From contig NZ_PPED02000001.1 of NCBI RefSeq assembly GCF_002899825.2, positions 248,001 to 312,000 on the forward strand: 64,000 nt of DNA. Reading direction: 5' to 3'. A model generated the notes under the pieces. That model did not search any database. It saw nothing but the letters and a program-made list of their open reading frames with translations, and had not been told where the DNA came from. Origin of the DNA: Chryseobacterium phosphatilyticum (GTDB lineage Bacteria; Bacteroidota; Bacteroidia; Flavobacteriales; Weeksellaceae). The position numbers were made by a program, and so were the translations under genes. Positions 24,842 through 34,600 of the stretch are shown here, piece by piece (within the stretch, counting starts at the first letter, position 1; each line of letters opens with the position of its first letter).

Positions 24842-25675
24842 ATGGCGGCAGAAAATATATACCAGTCCCTTGAAGTATTTTACGAAAAATTAGATCAATG
24901 TCCTTTACGGGATCGGCAATTTAATTTTTTTGAACTGGTGTATGTGATTTCCGGGATTGGAGATCATACGGTGAATGGAAACAAGATTACCTATACGGCC
25001 GGAGATTTATTTTTGATTACCCCAAACGATTGTCACGAGTTTAATCTGGATGGTGTATGTGAATTTATGGTGGTTCGTTTTGGTGAAAATTACGTCAGGG
25101 AATACCAATGGAAAAGTATAGACCATATTGAGTGTCTTTTGTATTATGCCTCTCATCTTTCAGGCTCAGTACTTGTGAATAATGATGATAAGAAAATGGT
25201 GAGTCTACTCATTCAGAATCTGCAGCAGGCCATTAAATATGAATCAGTCTATAGTGAAGATCTTACCCGTCATCTGGTGAATGCTATCATTGTTATCGCA
25301 GCAAGGAATATTGCTGCTATCAAGCCGCAGAGTATTTCATCCAATGCAGACATCCGTATTCTTCAGATCCTAGACTATATTCAGGAAAATATACGGCAGC
25401 CTAAACTTCTGAAAGTAGAAACCATAGCCAAAGAGTTTGGATTATCCCCGACATATCTTGGAGCCTATTTCCGTAAACACTGTAATGAATCGATTCAGCA
25501 ATATATATCTTCCTACAAAATCCGGTTGATTGAGCACCGCCTACGTTTTAGTGATAGGAGAGTACATGAAATTGCTGATGAATTTGGTTTTGCTGATGAA
25601 AGCCATATCAATAAGTTCTTCAAAAGACATAAAGGCAAAAGTCTGAAAGTTTACAAACTTACCATAAATAACTGA
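24842..25675 (+). CDS. AraC-family transcriptional regulator, probably leaderless
   Basis: A 277-residue AraC protein. The cupin sensor contains FELVYVISGIGDHTVNGNKITYTAGDLFLITPNDCHEF near residues 25-62. The double HTH contains IAKEFGLSPTYLGAYFRKHCN and VHEIADEFGFADESHINKFFKRHKG. No other methionine lies near the N-terminus, so the ATG at 24842 is the best start even though the -7 element leaves no leader. It is divergent from the hydrolase/reductase operon and shares its operator. Confidence 0.87.
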   Translation: MAAENIYQSLEVFYEKLDQCPLRDRQFNFFELVYVISGIGDHTVNGNKITYTAGDLFLITPNDCHEFNLDGVCEFMVVRFGENYVREYQWKSIDHIECLLYYASHLSGSVLVNNDDKKMVSLLIQNLQQAIKYESVYSEDLTRHLVNAIIVIAARNIAAIKPQSISSNADIRILQILDYIQENIRQPKLLKVETIAKEFGLSPTYLGAYFRKHCNESIQQYISSYKIRLIEHRLRFSDRRVHEIADEFGFADESHINKFFKRHKGKSLKVYKLTINN

Positions 25676-26146
25676 AACTCGTCTTTCTCAGCTTTATTTC
25701 TTAATATTTCCTTTGGTAGCCATTTGGCCGTTTCTTGTATTCTGGTGTTAGTTTGGTTTTGATGGTTTTAAATAATTTTACCAAAAGCTTCGATTTTTTT
25801 AAGTATCTGATATTATTTTCATTATTACAAAAATCGTAGAACTACTACAATTTTTCAAAAAATGACTATTTCATTTTGCAGGGACATTTTATGATGATAT
25901 ATTAGCCACTTAAAGTAAAGAAATGGCTAAAGGAATATGAGAATAAGCCATTGGAAATAATGTTGTTAAGGACTCAAGGGAATAACCCGATTGGTTCTTT
26001 ATACTATTTGAATGCAAAACATTTCTTTAATGACAGATTATATCCGGGAGGTCAGTATGTAATTTGTCTGAATTGTTTGAAAAAATGATCTTACCTCTCC
26101 GGCCAGAACCGGAGAAAAAATAAACACATCAAAAAAAATTATTATC
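25676..26146. other. Intergenic region ahead of the Vgr island
   Basis: About 470 bp with no supportable gene. An inverted AATGGCT/AGCCATT pair lies near 25922-25952. A GC-rich hairpin TCTCCGG/CCGGAGA is at 26096-26115, shortly before the Vgr start and probably in its leader. No exact -7 consensus was found; TATGTAATTTG near 26057-26067 is close. Confidence 0.45.
26096..26115 (+). repeat. Hairpin in the probable Vgr leader
   Basis: TCTCCGG (26096-26102) and CCGGAGA (26109-26115) around a 6-nt loop, without a T tail. It may stabilise or regulate the leader RNA. Confidence 0.4.
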
Positions 26147-28228
26147 ATGACTAATCAACCAAAGGAGAACTTATCTAAAAACAAAATAGATTCTAATCCA
26201 GCAGATACATTCAATACATCAGATTCTACTGCAAAGTTCATGGGAAAAACTTTGCATACCAATAATCCAACAGTAACAGATAATAAGGTCTGGTCCAAAC
26301 AACCTACTTCCAAAATATTTAATGCACAGGGAATTCCTGAAAATGACGTCGCAGGAATAAATAGGGTTGTGAAGCTGGAGATTTTTGTAGAAGGGAGACC
26401 AATCAGATTTTTCAAGCATTTTAAACTTACACAAAGTGCCGTAAAACATCATGAATTTAACCTTGTCCTTGCTCATGATACCCTCGGAAGTGCAGAAAAT
26501 CATAACCTGGAAGAAGCACAAAGTTTTTTGGGAAAAAGAATAACCGTTATTTTCAGATATAAAGATGTTGAAAGTAGCCCGGAAAGGAATTTTGTAGGAG
26601 TAATTACAGAAGTAGGATTCAGTCAGGAAAAGGGAAGCCTGGGGAATATTGTTCTCACAGGTTTCAGTCCCACAATCCTTTTGGATGCAGCTCCCCATAT
26701 CCAAAGTTTTGGAGGAGCTCAACCGATAAGCCTGAACAGTATTGCCAGTGAAGTCATTAAAGAAGGGCTCGGGCAGGAGAAATTTGATTTTAGGGTTGAT
26801 GCCCGTTATGGAAATGTCCCGTATAGTTCACAATATGAAGAGACCCACTATAATTATCTGGCACGGATGGCAGAATCTTATGGTGAACAATTCTTCTATG
26901 ATGGGGAGATTCTTCATTTCGGAAAGCTTCCGCCACAGGAGAAACCGGTAAAGCTTGTTTATGGTAGCAGTCTGAGTGATGTTAAGATCAAAATGAAAGC
27001 TCAGCACGTCAATCCAACATTTTACGGATACAATAGCAGCCAACACGAAAAGTTGACTACCGGAGCATCTAAAGTGAGCCATACCTCAGATATAGCAAGA
27101 AGAGCATATGAGATCTCTGAAAACACTTTTAAAACACCATCATTAAGAATTGCCCCTATCAATGCCTCTACGTTTATGGATGTTGATTCATCACAGAAAG
27201 GAAGTACAGGAAGTAAGGCTGCACAGGTTTTCATTACCTCAGGATTTATGACCATCCCATTTTTGTATCCGGGATGTATTGTAGACCTTGAAATGCGTAA
27301 AACAGATACCAATGATACCGCTTACTTTACCAAACTGATGTTGACAGAAGTTATTCATGAGGTGGATGCCCGTGGCTATTACGATGGGTATTTTGAAGCG
27401 ATCGCTGCAGATACAGGGTTTATTCCCCGTCCAGACTTCCATGTGCCCAAAGCAGAACCACAGGTGGCAACGGTTATTTCAAATACAGATCCACTGAATC
27501 AGGGACGTATACAGGTGCAGTTTGACTGGCAAAAAAGTAATACCACTCAGTTTATACGAATGATGAGCCCCGATGCAGGAGGTACAGATCAGATCACTCA
27601 GAACAGGGGATTTGTGGCAGTACCTGAGGTAGGTGACCAGGTCATGGTAGGTTTTGAATATCATCATCCTGATTTCCCTTTTGCAATGGGAGGAATGTTC
27701 CACGGTCAGGTAGGGCTGGGAGGTGGTATCGATAATCATATCAAATCAATCCAGACCCGAAGTGGCAATAAAATTATTTTTAATGATACAGAAGGAAGTA
27801 TTTATATCGAAGATCCAAGTGGAAACTCCTATTTAATGGATGGTAAGGGGAATATTACGGTGACGGCTCCGAAAAATATGACTTTCAATGTAGGAGAAAA
27901 TCTTACGGTGAATGTAGGACAAAATATGAGTACAACAGTGGGAGCAGATCAAAGTAATATAGTCGGCATGAATAAAACGGAAAGCGTGACGCTGAATTCT
28001 TCCCAAAGTATCGGAGCAATGAAGATGACTTCCGTGGTGGGGGATGCCAGTATGCTGATTACCGGTAAGCTTACGGAGATTATAGACGGAGATGTACATA
28101 GTGAAACAAAGAAAGAAAGAAATGAGGTAAGCAAAGGAAAAATAATTTCTCAAAGCGAAGGGACACACGAACATCATTCCGGGACACAGGTGAAAAATAA
28201 TTCCTCTGAAAAAAGTAATAATTTCTAA
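26147..28228 (+). CDS. Type VI secretion spike protein Vgr (VgrG-like)
   Basis: A 693-residue spike protein. Residues about 70-440 correspond to the gp27-like hub (VVKLEIFVEGRPIRFFKHFKL, then THYNYLARMAESYGEQFFYDG). An OB-fold follows (ATVISNTDPLNQGRIQVQFDW, then VPEVGDQVMVGFEY). The C-terminal triple-stranded beta helix is recognisable from periodic NVGENLTVNVGQNMSTTVG repeats near 585-615. In Bacteroidota these Vgr proteins tip the contractile T6SS-iii tube and carry effectors. No tss sheath, tube or ClpV genes are in the window, so this is an orphan spike cluster relying on a main locus elsewhere. It begins a one-strand series of cargo genes. Confidence 0.9.
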   Translation: MTNQPKENLSKNKIDSNPADTFNTSDSTAKFMGKTLHTNNPTVTDNKVWSKQPTSKIFNAQGIPENDVAGINRVVKLEIFVEGRPIRFFKHFKLTQSAVKHHEFNLVLAHDTLGSAENHNLEEAQSFLGKRITVIFRYKDVESSPERNFVGVITEVGFSQEKGSLGNIVLTGFSPTILLDAAPHIQSFGGAQPISLNSIASEVIKEGLGQEKFDFRVDARYGNVPYSSQYEETHYNYLARMAESYGEQFFYDGEILHFGKLPPQEKPVKLVYGSSLSDVKIKMKAQHVNPTFYGYNSSQHEKLTTGASKVSHTSDIARRAYEISENTFKTPSLRIAPINASTFMDVDSSQKGSTGSKAAQVFITSGFMTIPFLYPGCIVDLEMRKTDTNDTAYFTKLMLTEVIHEVDARGYYDGYFEAIAADTGFIPRPDFHVPKAEPQVATVISNTDPLNQGRIQVQFDWQKSNTTQFIRMMSPDAGGTDQITQNRGFVAVPEVGDQVMVGFEYHHPDFPFAMGGMFHGQVGLGGGIDNHIKSIQTRSGNKIIFNDTEGSIYIEDPSGNSYLMDGKGNITVTAPKNMTFNVGENLTVNVGQNMSTTVGADQSNIVGMNKTESVTLNSSQSIGAMKMTSVVGDASMLITGKLTEIIDGDVHSETKKERNEVSKGKIISQSEGTHEHHSGTQVKNNSSEKSNNF

Positions 28229-28238
28229 GAACAATCTG

Positions 28239-29756
28239 ATGAGCAGAACAAGAATTGTCAAAGGGAATATTACCAAAAAAACAGGTGGCAGTTATAAAGT
28301 ATATTCCAAAGAAAGTATAGAGAATATTGGCTCTAAGGTTATTCAGATTGGCAAAGAAAAAGGCGTTATTTATGGAGAGCCTGAAATTCCGCCTACAGAA
28401 AACAATGAGGAGGTCATCACTTTTGAATCTGAACTTTATATGCATAATGATCAGGAGTTAAAAATTCCTTATCTGGATGAAACAAAAATTTTCAACTATA
28501 AAACTTCCAAGCCATTTATAGCCGGGATAAGAAGCATGTTTGGGGATGATATCCGGCATAAAGCTGTTAAAGGACTAAGGCAAGATCTCCTGAATAAGAG
28601 TTTACCGTATCCAAAGTATGAAGTCGACCGAAAATTATCCAATTACCATGGCGGTTATTATCATGAGGGAACAATCTATATCAATGAAAATTTAATTTTA
28701 GAGTCTGAAAAGGATCCGAAGAAGGCATGGTTACTTTTCAGGGTAGTGATGGAAGAAATCGGACATTATATTGATGATGTGTTAAGAAATAAATATGACA
28801 CTATTGGTGGAGATGCACCAGACGATGAAGGTGTTCTTTTTACAGCAGATTTTATCCGGTTTAATGAGGCTTTGCTGAAAGACTTTGAATTTGCAAGTGT
28901 CAAAATACGTTCTAAGGATGGAAGTACCCGGGAATTTAAGCCAAAGGTATTATATGAAAACCCGAATATTGAGATGAAAGCCCGCGATTTATTATATATG
29001 CTGGAAAAAGAAGATGATCATGGAATTGTAACGATGAAGTCGGGTGAGAAAGTAACGGTCGAATTCTTTAAGATCAGGGGTGGTGGGGCTGTACATGAAG
29101 ATATTACAAAACAGGCTGCTAAAGCTGCAGGCGTTGTTTATGATTACCGGCTGGATGAAGGCTGTGCCTGGCCGGATGTTCCTTGTGCTAATGAGGATTC
29201 TATAGAAACCTGTTATTATAATACATGGAGGGACCTTGAAAAAAAGGGAACAATGGCTTATGAATCTCATAACGGATCAAAACAGTTCTGGCACTCTATG
29301 GCTCCTTCAGGGAATAATACCAACCAACAGGTAATAGAGTTGATTGTAGACCAGGCAAAAAAATGGTTTAAAAAAGGCTTTGAAACACCTGGGGATGATG
29401 GGTTATTTCATATTGGAAAGATGTTGCATATGGTTCAGGATTCCTATTCATTATCTCATGTAGTACGGGATCAGAATAATCACATTATGCAGTTTCAGGG
29501 GTATGATGTTCAGGATTCTAGTAAACATGGAGAATCAGATAAGGATGGAGACTCAAAAGGAGCTAGAGACGCTATGCTTGCATCAGTTTGGATATTAACG
29601 TTTTACAAAGAAAGTAAAAAGCATGGTGGGAAGGTGGATATTTATTTCCCGGCTTTGGAAAATTATTTAAGAAATACAGTATATCCTTTAGTCAAAGGAA
29701 GAGCAGGGATAAAGGCAGGGGGAACTTTAGATCAGTTTAAAAAGAAAGCGGCATAA
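28239..29756 (+). CDS. Putative T6SS effector with two metal-enzyme-like modules
   Basis: A 505-residue protein starting 10 bp after vgr. Residues 1-50 form a short beta-rich leader ending in GVIYGEPEIPP. Residues about 125-205 contain EEIGHYID (172-179) followed by a DxxGGDAPDDEG stretch, similar to the EExGHxxD/GDEG zincin-like module of large bacterial surface proteins. The C-terminal half resembles zinc-dependent phospholipase C/P1 nuclease folds: HEDITKQAA near 286, WPDVP, FWHSMAPS and HIGKMLHMVQDSYSLSH (H391, H397, D401, H407), then KHGESD. I infer a toxin attacking phospholipid or nucleic acid. Neither activity is proven. Confidence 0.65.
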   Translation: MSRTRIVKGNITKKTGGSYKVYSKESIENIGSKVIQIGKEKGVIYGEPEIPPTENNEEVITFESELYMHNDQELKIPYLDETKIFNYKTSKPFIAGIRSMFGDDIRHKAVKGLRQDLLNKSLPYPKYEVDRKLSNYHGGYYHEGTIYINENLILESEKDPKKAWLLFRVVMEEIGHYIDDVLRNKYDTIGGDAPDDEGVLFTADFIRFNEALLKDFEFASVKIRSKDGSTREFKPKVLYENPNIEMKARDLLYMLEKEDDHGIVTMKSGEKVTVEFFKIRGGGAVHEDITKQAAKAAGVVYDYRLDEGCAWPDVPCANEDSIETCYYNTWRDLEKKGTMAYESHNGSKQFWHSMAPSGNNTNQQVIELIVDQAKKWFKKGFETPGDDGLFHIGKMLHMVQDSYSLSHVVRDQNNHIMQFQGYDVQDSSKHGESDKDGDSKGARDAMLASVWILTFYKESKKHGGKVDIYFPALENYLRNTVYPLVKGRAGIKAGGTLDQFKKKAA

Positions 29757-29813
29757 ATATCACAAGATGTAAAAATAAGAACTAAATTAAGTTTTAAAAT
29801 TTAAATGTAGATA

Positions 29814-30101
29814 ATGAATAAATTACAAATATTTCCTGTTACAATAATAGTATTACAATTAATCAGTTTAGGTCATCTGTATTATACCTATAAATATGGC
29901 AGCACACAGATTCCCGCAGCATTTATTGAGCTTAATATTCTTGCTGTTCTCAATATTGTTGTGCTGATTCTGTCTTATTTCTTTTATTTTAATACCCCGG
30001 AGAAGCAGGGGCTGTGGTGGCTTCCGATAACTATTTCAGTTCTTATCATTGTTTTTACACTGATTTGCTATATCATTATGGGGATTGATAAATATAAATA
30101 G
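29814..30101 (+). CDS. Small three-helix membrane protein, candidate immunity protein
   Basis: A 95-residue protein with three hydrophobic segments (about residues 5-24, 35-59 and 69-90) and no recognised family. It directly follows the putative metalloenzyme effector on the same strand, the usual place of a cognate immunity gene. Membrane location would suit protection against a membrane-acting lipase. The role is inferred from position only. Confidence 0.5.
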   Translation: MNKLQIFPVTIIVLQLISLGHLYYTYKYGSTQIPAAFIELNILAVLNIVVLILSYFFYFNTPEKQGLWWLPITISVLIIVFTLICYIIMGIDKYK

Positions 30102-30167
30102 AACCTGTTTACTGGCGTTATGAGATGTCAATGATTTACTTCAGGAAAGTTAATCAGTACAATTAGA

Positions 30168-31142
30168 ATGAAAGACACTACAACAAAAGAGTATAAAAAG
30201 GTTAAAATAGAAGGAATTCTAAGCCTTACAGAGTTTTCCGGGGAATATGGCATGACTCCGGAAGAAGTGGTGGTATTTCATAATAAGCATTGTAGTATTC
30301 AGGAAATATTGACATTGTCGCTACCCAAATATGTTGAATATGTGTATATACCCTCTGATAAATTTGAAATCAGAGAACATAAATTACTGAAAAGCGCAAC
30401 ACTGGATCTTCCCACCCATCTTAGTGAAAAGATATATGGAGTGATCATCAGATTTTTACCTAAAGACCTTCAGATCCATTATAAGATAAAAGTAAAAAGA
30501 ACTCCAACTTATGTTGAACTGACTAAGGAAAAAACATATGTAAACAATCAGGGAATTGATAAGATTATAGAACAACTGTTTGAAAAGGCAGAACAGGTCT
30601 TGTACCCGTTGCAGATTTTGGTTAAGAACAATGGTGGACTTGATGCAATTGTCAATCATGAGCAAATATCCCATCGTTGGAAAACAGATTGCTTTCCCAA
30701 ATTGAAAGAATATTATCAGTCTGAAACTACAGATCAGATTTTAGAACAAATGGATCAGGCTTATACAGATCTGAATCTGAAAAAAGATCTGCTTGACAGG
30801 AATCTGTTTTATAAGTTTTTCTTCCTGCCTGTTTACAAGGGATATCCCCGGTTTCTGAAAAAAGATCTTTTGGAGGTCTGTTTTTCAGGATTATCACAGC
30901 AGATAGGATATGAGGCAGAATTTGCATTGAGCAGGGAATATACAAGAGGTAACAAAATAGCATTAAAAATAACGGGAACAGAAGAAGATAATCCCTTTAA
31001 TAGAAATAAAGCTAAAGGACAGGTGAACTTCCTGTATAAGTTTCATAGAGAAACAAGAGAAATATTTTCAATCACCGGTTATTGTTCAACTTTTGAAAAA
31101 GGAATTGAATACAAAATCGATTTTCAGTTGTATGAGCAATAA
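30168..31142 (+). CDS. LysM-like T6SS adaptor or chaperone candidate
   Basis: A 324-residue soluble protein. Residues about 15-62 (LTEFSGEYGMTPEEVVVFHNKH, then LPKYVEYVYIPSDKF) have the spacing of a LysM-like module. The remainder is helix-rich and ends in a beta-rich domain (NKAKGQVNFLYKFHRETREIFSITGY). Proteins of this architecture repeatedly sit between vgr and DUF4280 genes in flavobacterial genomes as far as I recall, and I infer an adaptor loading cargo on the spike. There is no signal peptide and no catalytic motif. Confidence 0.5.
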   Translation: MKDTTTKEYKKVKIEGILSLTEFSGEYGMTPEEVVVFHNKHCSIQEILTLSLPKYVEYVYIPSDKFEIREHKLLKSATLDLPTHLSEKIYGVIIRFLPKDLQIHYKIKVKRTPTYVELTKEKTYVNNQGIDKIIEQLFEKAEQVLYPLQILVKNNGGLDAIVNHEQISHRWKTDCFPKLKEYYQSETTDQILEQMDQAYTDLNLKKDLLDRNLFYKFFFLPVYKGYPRFLKKDLLEVCFSGLSQQIGYEAEFALSREYTRGNKIALKITGTEEDNPFNRNKAKGQVNFLYKFHRETREIFSITGYCSTFEKGIEYKIDFQLYEQ

Positions 31143-31171
31143 AAAATAAGAACCCAAAAACACAATATACC

Positions 31172-31645
31172 ATGAGTGAAAAACATTTAGTTTGCCAGGG
31201 AGCGACCTGCCAATGTAAATTCGGAACAACTCCTGATAAACTTACCGTAAAAACGCAAAGCAAACGCTACATCAATGAGAAGGATGGAAGCAAAAAACTG
31301 CTGGCTACCCATATAGATATCGGACCTACCTTTGAGAAGAATACTTTCGGATCATGCAAAAAAATGAATAATAACCCTTGCCAGGCAGTCGTTACCCAAT
31401 GGAGCGGTTATTATGAGAAGATCATGCTGGAGGATAATAATGGAAAAGCTCTTTTGGAAGACAGCAAAGCTACTTGTCCTGTCGGAGGTCCGGATTGTAT
31501 CACTATTATCAATCATGGGCAGACTGCTGAAGCCTCTGCACAGAATGTGAAGAATGCAGATAAAGAGGTTTTGGCTGAATTATTACCGTTTGTTAACCCT
31601 AATAAGTATATCCGGAAAACTGATATGCTAAACGTTAAAAACTAA
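31172..31645 (+). CDS. DUF4280 PAAR-like spike tip protein
   Basis: A 157-residue protein with the complete DUF4280 pattern: MSEKHLVCQGATCQCKFG, the YINEKDGSKKLLAT stretch, FGSCKKMNNNPCQAVVTQW and LLEDSKATCPVGGPDCITIINHGQ. Six or more conserved cysteines probably bind a metal, as in PAAR tips that sharpen the T6SS spike. It is the most likely tip for the Vgr at 26147. It starts 30 bp after the adaptor gene and 10 bp before the 1091-residue cargo gene, so it probably delivers that cargo. Confidence 0.85.
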   Translation: MSEKHLVCQGATCQCKFGTTPDKLTVKTQSKRYINEKDGSKKLLATHIDIGPTFEKNTFGSCKKMNNNPCQAVVTQWSGYYEKIMLEDNNGKALLEDSKATCPVGGPDCITIINHGQTAEASAQNVKNADKEVLAELLPFVNPNKYIRKTDMLNVKN

Positions 31646-31654
31646 TGTAATCCT

Positions 31655-34600
31655 ATGGAAATTAATAAAACCAAATTAACAGCAATTATTCTCCCTCCAG
31701 GAAATACAAATTTTAATGAACAATATCGGGCACTGACTATTCAGGAGGGACAGAAATTTACGGTGAGTGTCAAGGAATATGAAGAGGAAAAGAAGAAAAT
31801 ATTAGATAGAATAGACCTTCTCAATAAGGAAAAAGAAAAAATTGAATCTGATTTAAAAATTGAATCTGACCGCTTGCTGAATGAAGCTAAAAAACGCCAT
31901 AATGAAGGAGGAAAATGGCTGAAGATGGAGAAACATAATGGGCAGGAGGCAACTCATGTTCAGGTAAGCCTGGACGAGAATATCAGAATTGCAAGAGAAA
32001 AAGCAGATAGAATAAAAAAGCCGAAAGATTCGGAATTAAAAAAACAACAGACTGCACTGGATGCACTAGAGAAGACCTGTAAGTCCATTGTTTGGGCCTG
32101 GCATCTTGCGAGATCAAGAAGTAGTAAGCCAAATGGAAGAAATGAAACGTTAGACCCAGGGGCAGTGCAACCTAACATGACTCTAGACAGGCATATTTAT
32201 GGAGGAGGATTTGTATGGATTGAACCTTTCTGGGAAAAAGGGAAGCCTACCGGAAGCCCTCAAAATGGGATTTATATACATACAGATTCTGTCAACCCAA
32301 AAGTGAATATTGCGGAATGGTATGGTTTTGATAGTACTGGATTTCCTAAAAAAATTAATGCACCCATCCAGCCGGGAAGTAAAGTTGAATTACATGTCTA
32401 TACAGAAAGAATGTATGGACAGAATATAGGGATCGAATTGAAGATAAACGGAGAAATCTTAAAAGCCAATACCTATAGCCGGAACAATAAGTCTGATAAT
32501 AGTTCAACAGCAAAACAAGAGGTCACTGAATCTGAAAATTTATTTCAAACTGAGGTAGAAATTTATGATTATTCAGACAGTAATAGTATTAAACCGCCGC
32601 CGGGAGCAATTACTGGAGTTTTAGTGGATAATATGGGTAATGATAAAGATGGAAAGACGGAAAAAACAGAAAATGTTCAGAAAGCAGTCCTTACTTTATA
32701 TATTGATCCTATATGGTGTATAGGAAGAAATGGATTGATTAATATAATCCCTACAGTGGTTTTTAAAGATAAAAGATTTGATTTAAACCAATTTCCTTTA
32801 TATATACTCTCAAACGCATCTCCTAATATTACAATTCCTGAGTCTGGAAATAAACCCGTTTTTGTAGATAATGTAGAAACCAATTTTGAAGCTTTCCATC
32901 ATTGTAGATATGATATTGTTAAAGGGTCATATACTAAACTGGATGAAAGAGAAAATAATGAACCTCTGGAAATTACAATTTTCAATTCTAAAACAGATGC
33001 AGGAAAAAATGATCTTTTTATGCCTGTTATTGCCGGAAATAAACAAGCCAGAAGAAATGTTAAGATTACTGTAGATTCAAATACTACAGAATGCACTTAC
33101 GCAGGTGACAAGATAAAAGATCATACGAGTAAGGTGTTTGATCTGTCTCAGATACAGCAGGCAATAGTCGTTGAAAAAAGTACCAGAGTTGATGAACAGT
33201 TGGTCTTTAGCAGAAATGAATTCAAAATTGAAATTCTCAGTGCTAACTTTGGAAAAGAAGAAGAAGGTCATGGTGACACGAATGATGATAATGAGATCAA
33301 TGCTTCACATACTACAGGGAAAGGTGGTGTTAAAGGACTAATTGGAATGAGTAGGTCAAGTAAATCCACAATATTTAAGGATGAACGGAAGATTGGAAGA
33401 TATCCCAATTCAGACAGAGAAATAGTATTAGATATTGGATTTGAATATGGAAATGGCTCAGCGGCTTCATTATTAAAATATATTTGGCCAACAAGAAAGA
33501 CTGCCTTACAAAACTATCCTGTATTACTTCATACCTGTGCTTATCCTCAAAAAACACTTAATATTGGAGTTTATCCTGATATCAAATGGATATTACAATT
33601 TGCGTATGATTGTGATCCTGAGAAATTTCAGGAAATGAGAGGAGAAGCATACGATAAATATCTGGTAAGAAAAGAAAAATTAGCAGATAAATATAAACCT
33701 GAAAAAATTGATGAAAGGATAGCTAAAATTGATGGAGACTTAGAAAATGCCAAAGCTAATTTGCAAGCGGCAAAGAAAAAAGAAGATAAAACAAAAGCAA
33801 GAAAACTGATTGCCAAACTGGAACAGAAAAAAAATAAGCAGCAGGCACAAACCAGGAAGTATAATAAAGAAAGTACAAAATCAAAACAGCAGTATCGAAA
33901 AGACCGTCCGGATCTGTTTAGTTTTAAAGATAATATAAGTTCAGGATTGTCAGACCTGGTTCTATCTCTGAATGTAGAATATGATCGTCCGGGTGAAGCT
34001 GTAGAAATTTCCGCCAGCTATCAGAGATATGTAGATATTGTAAAACAGCTTATTGATATTAAAAATACAGTTGAATTAATTCTAGATGGTAAGAAAAAGT
34101 CAAAGAAGAAATTAGATAAGAAATATAAAGAGATCAACGAAAAAGCTGCTGCTGAAAATTTGGCTAAGTTGGGTGATGCATTAAAAGGAAGACCTTTGCT
34201 CTCTATTGATGTTATTCCTCCATCATTAGCAATTTTGGGTTCTTGGTATGCTGAAAATCCAAAAGAAAAAAATATAGATCAGGTTGGTATTGTGGGAGAA
34301 ATTCAGGTGATGGCAGAACCTCTTATAGGGGGAGAATTGACCTTCGATTTTTTAGCTTTGGCACAAAAAGCACATCCGGTTGCAAGAGGAATTATTACTC
34401 TTGTTGATATGGGGGCAGCTATTGGTATAGCTCCTGAAATAACTCTCGATCTGGTTGCCAGCGGACAATTGGAAATTGAAGGAAAGCTAAGATACAATAG
34501 TGCAAGTAAAACATCAAATCTTAATCAGGAGTCTCTTTCTAAAGATTCTGAAGATGATAGTCCATTAACGGTAAAAGGCGTATTTTCGTTAGAATTAACA

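Noticed and set aside
27833..28445. Antisense frames over vgr and the effector gene
   Set aside because: Shadow frames opposite strongly coding genes, without promoters or family resemblance.
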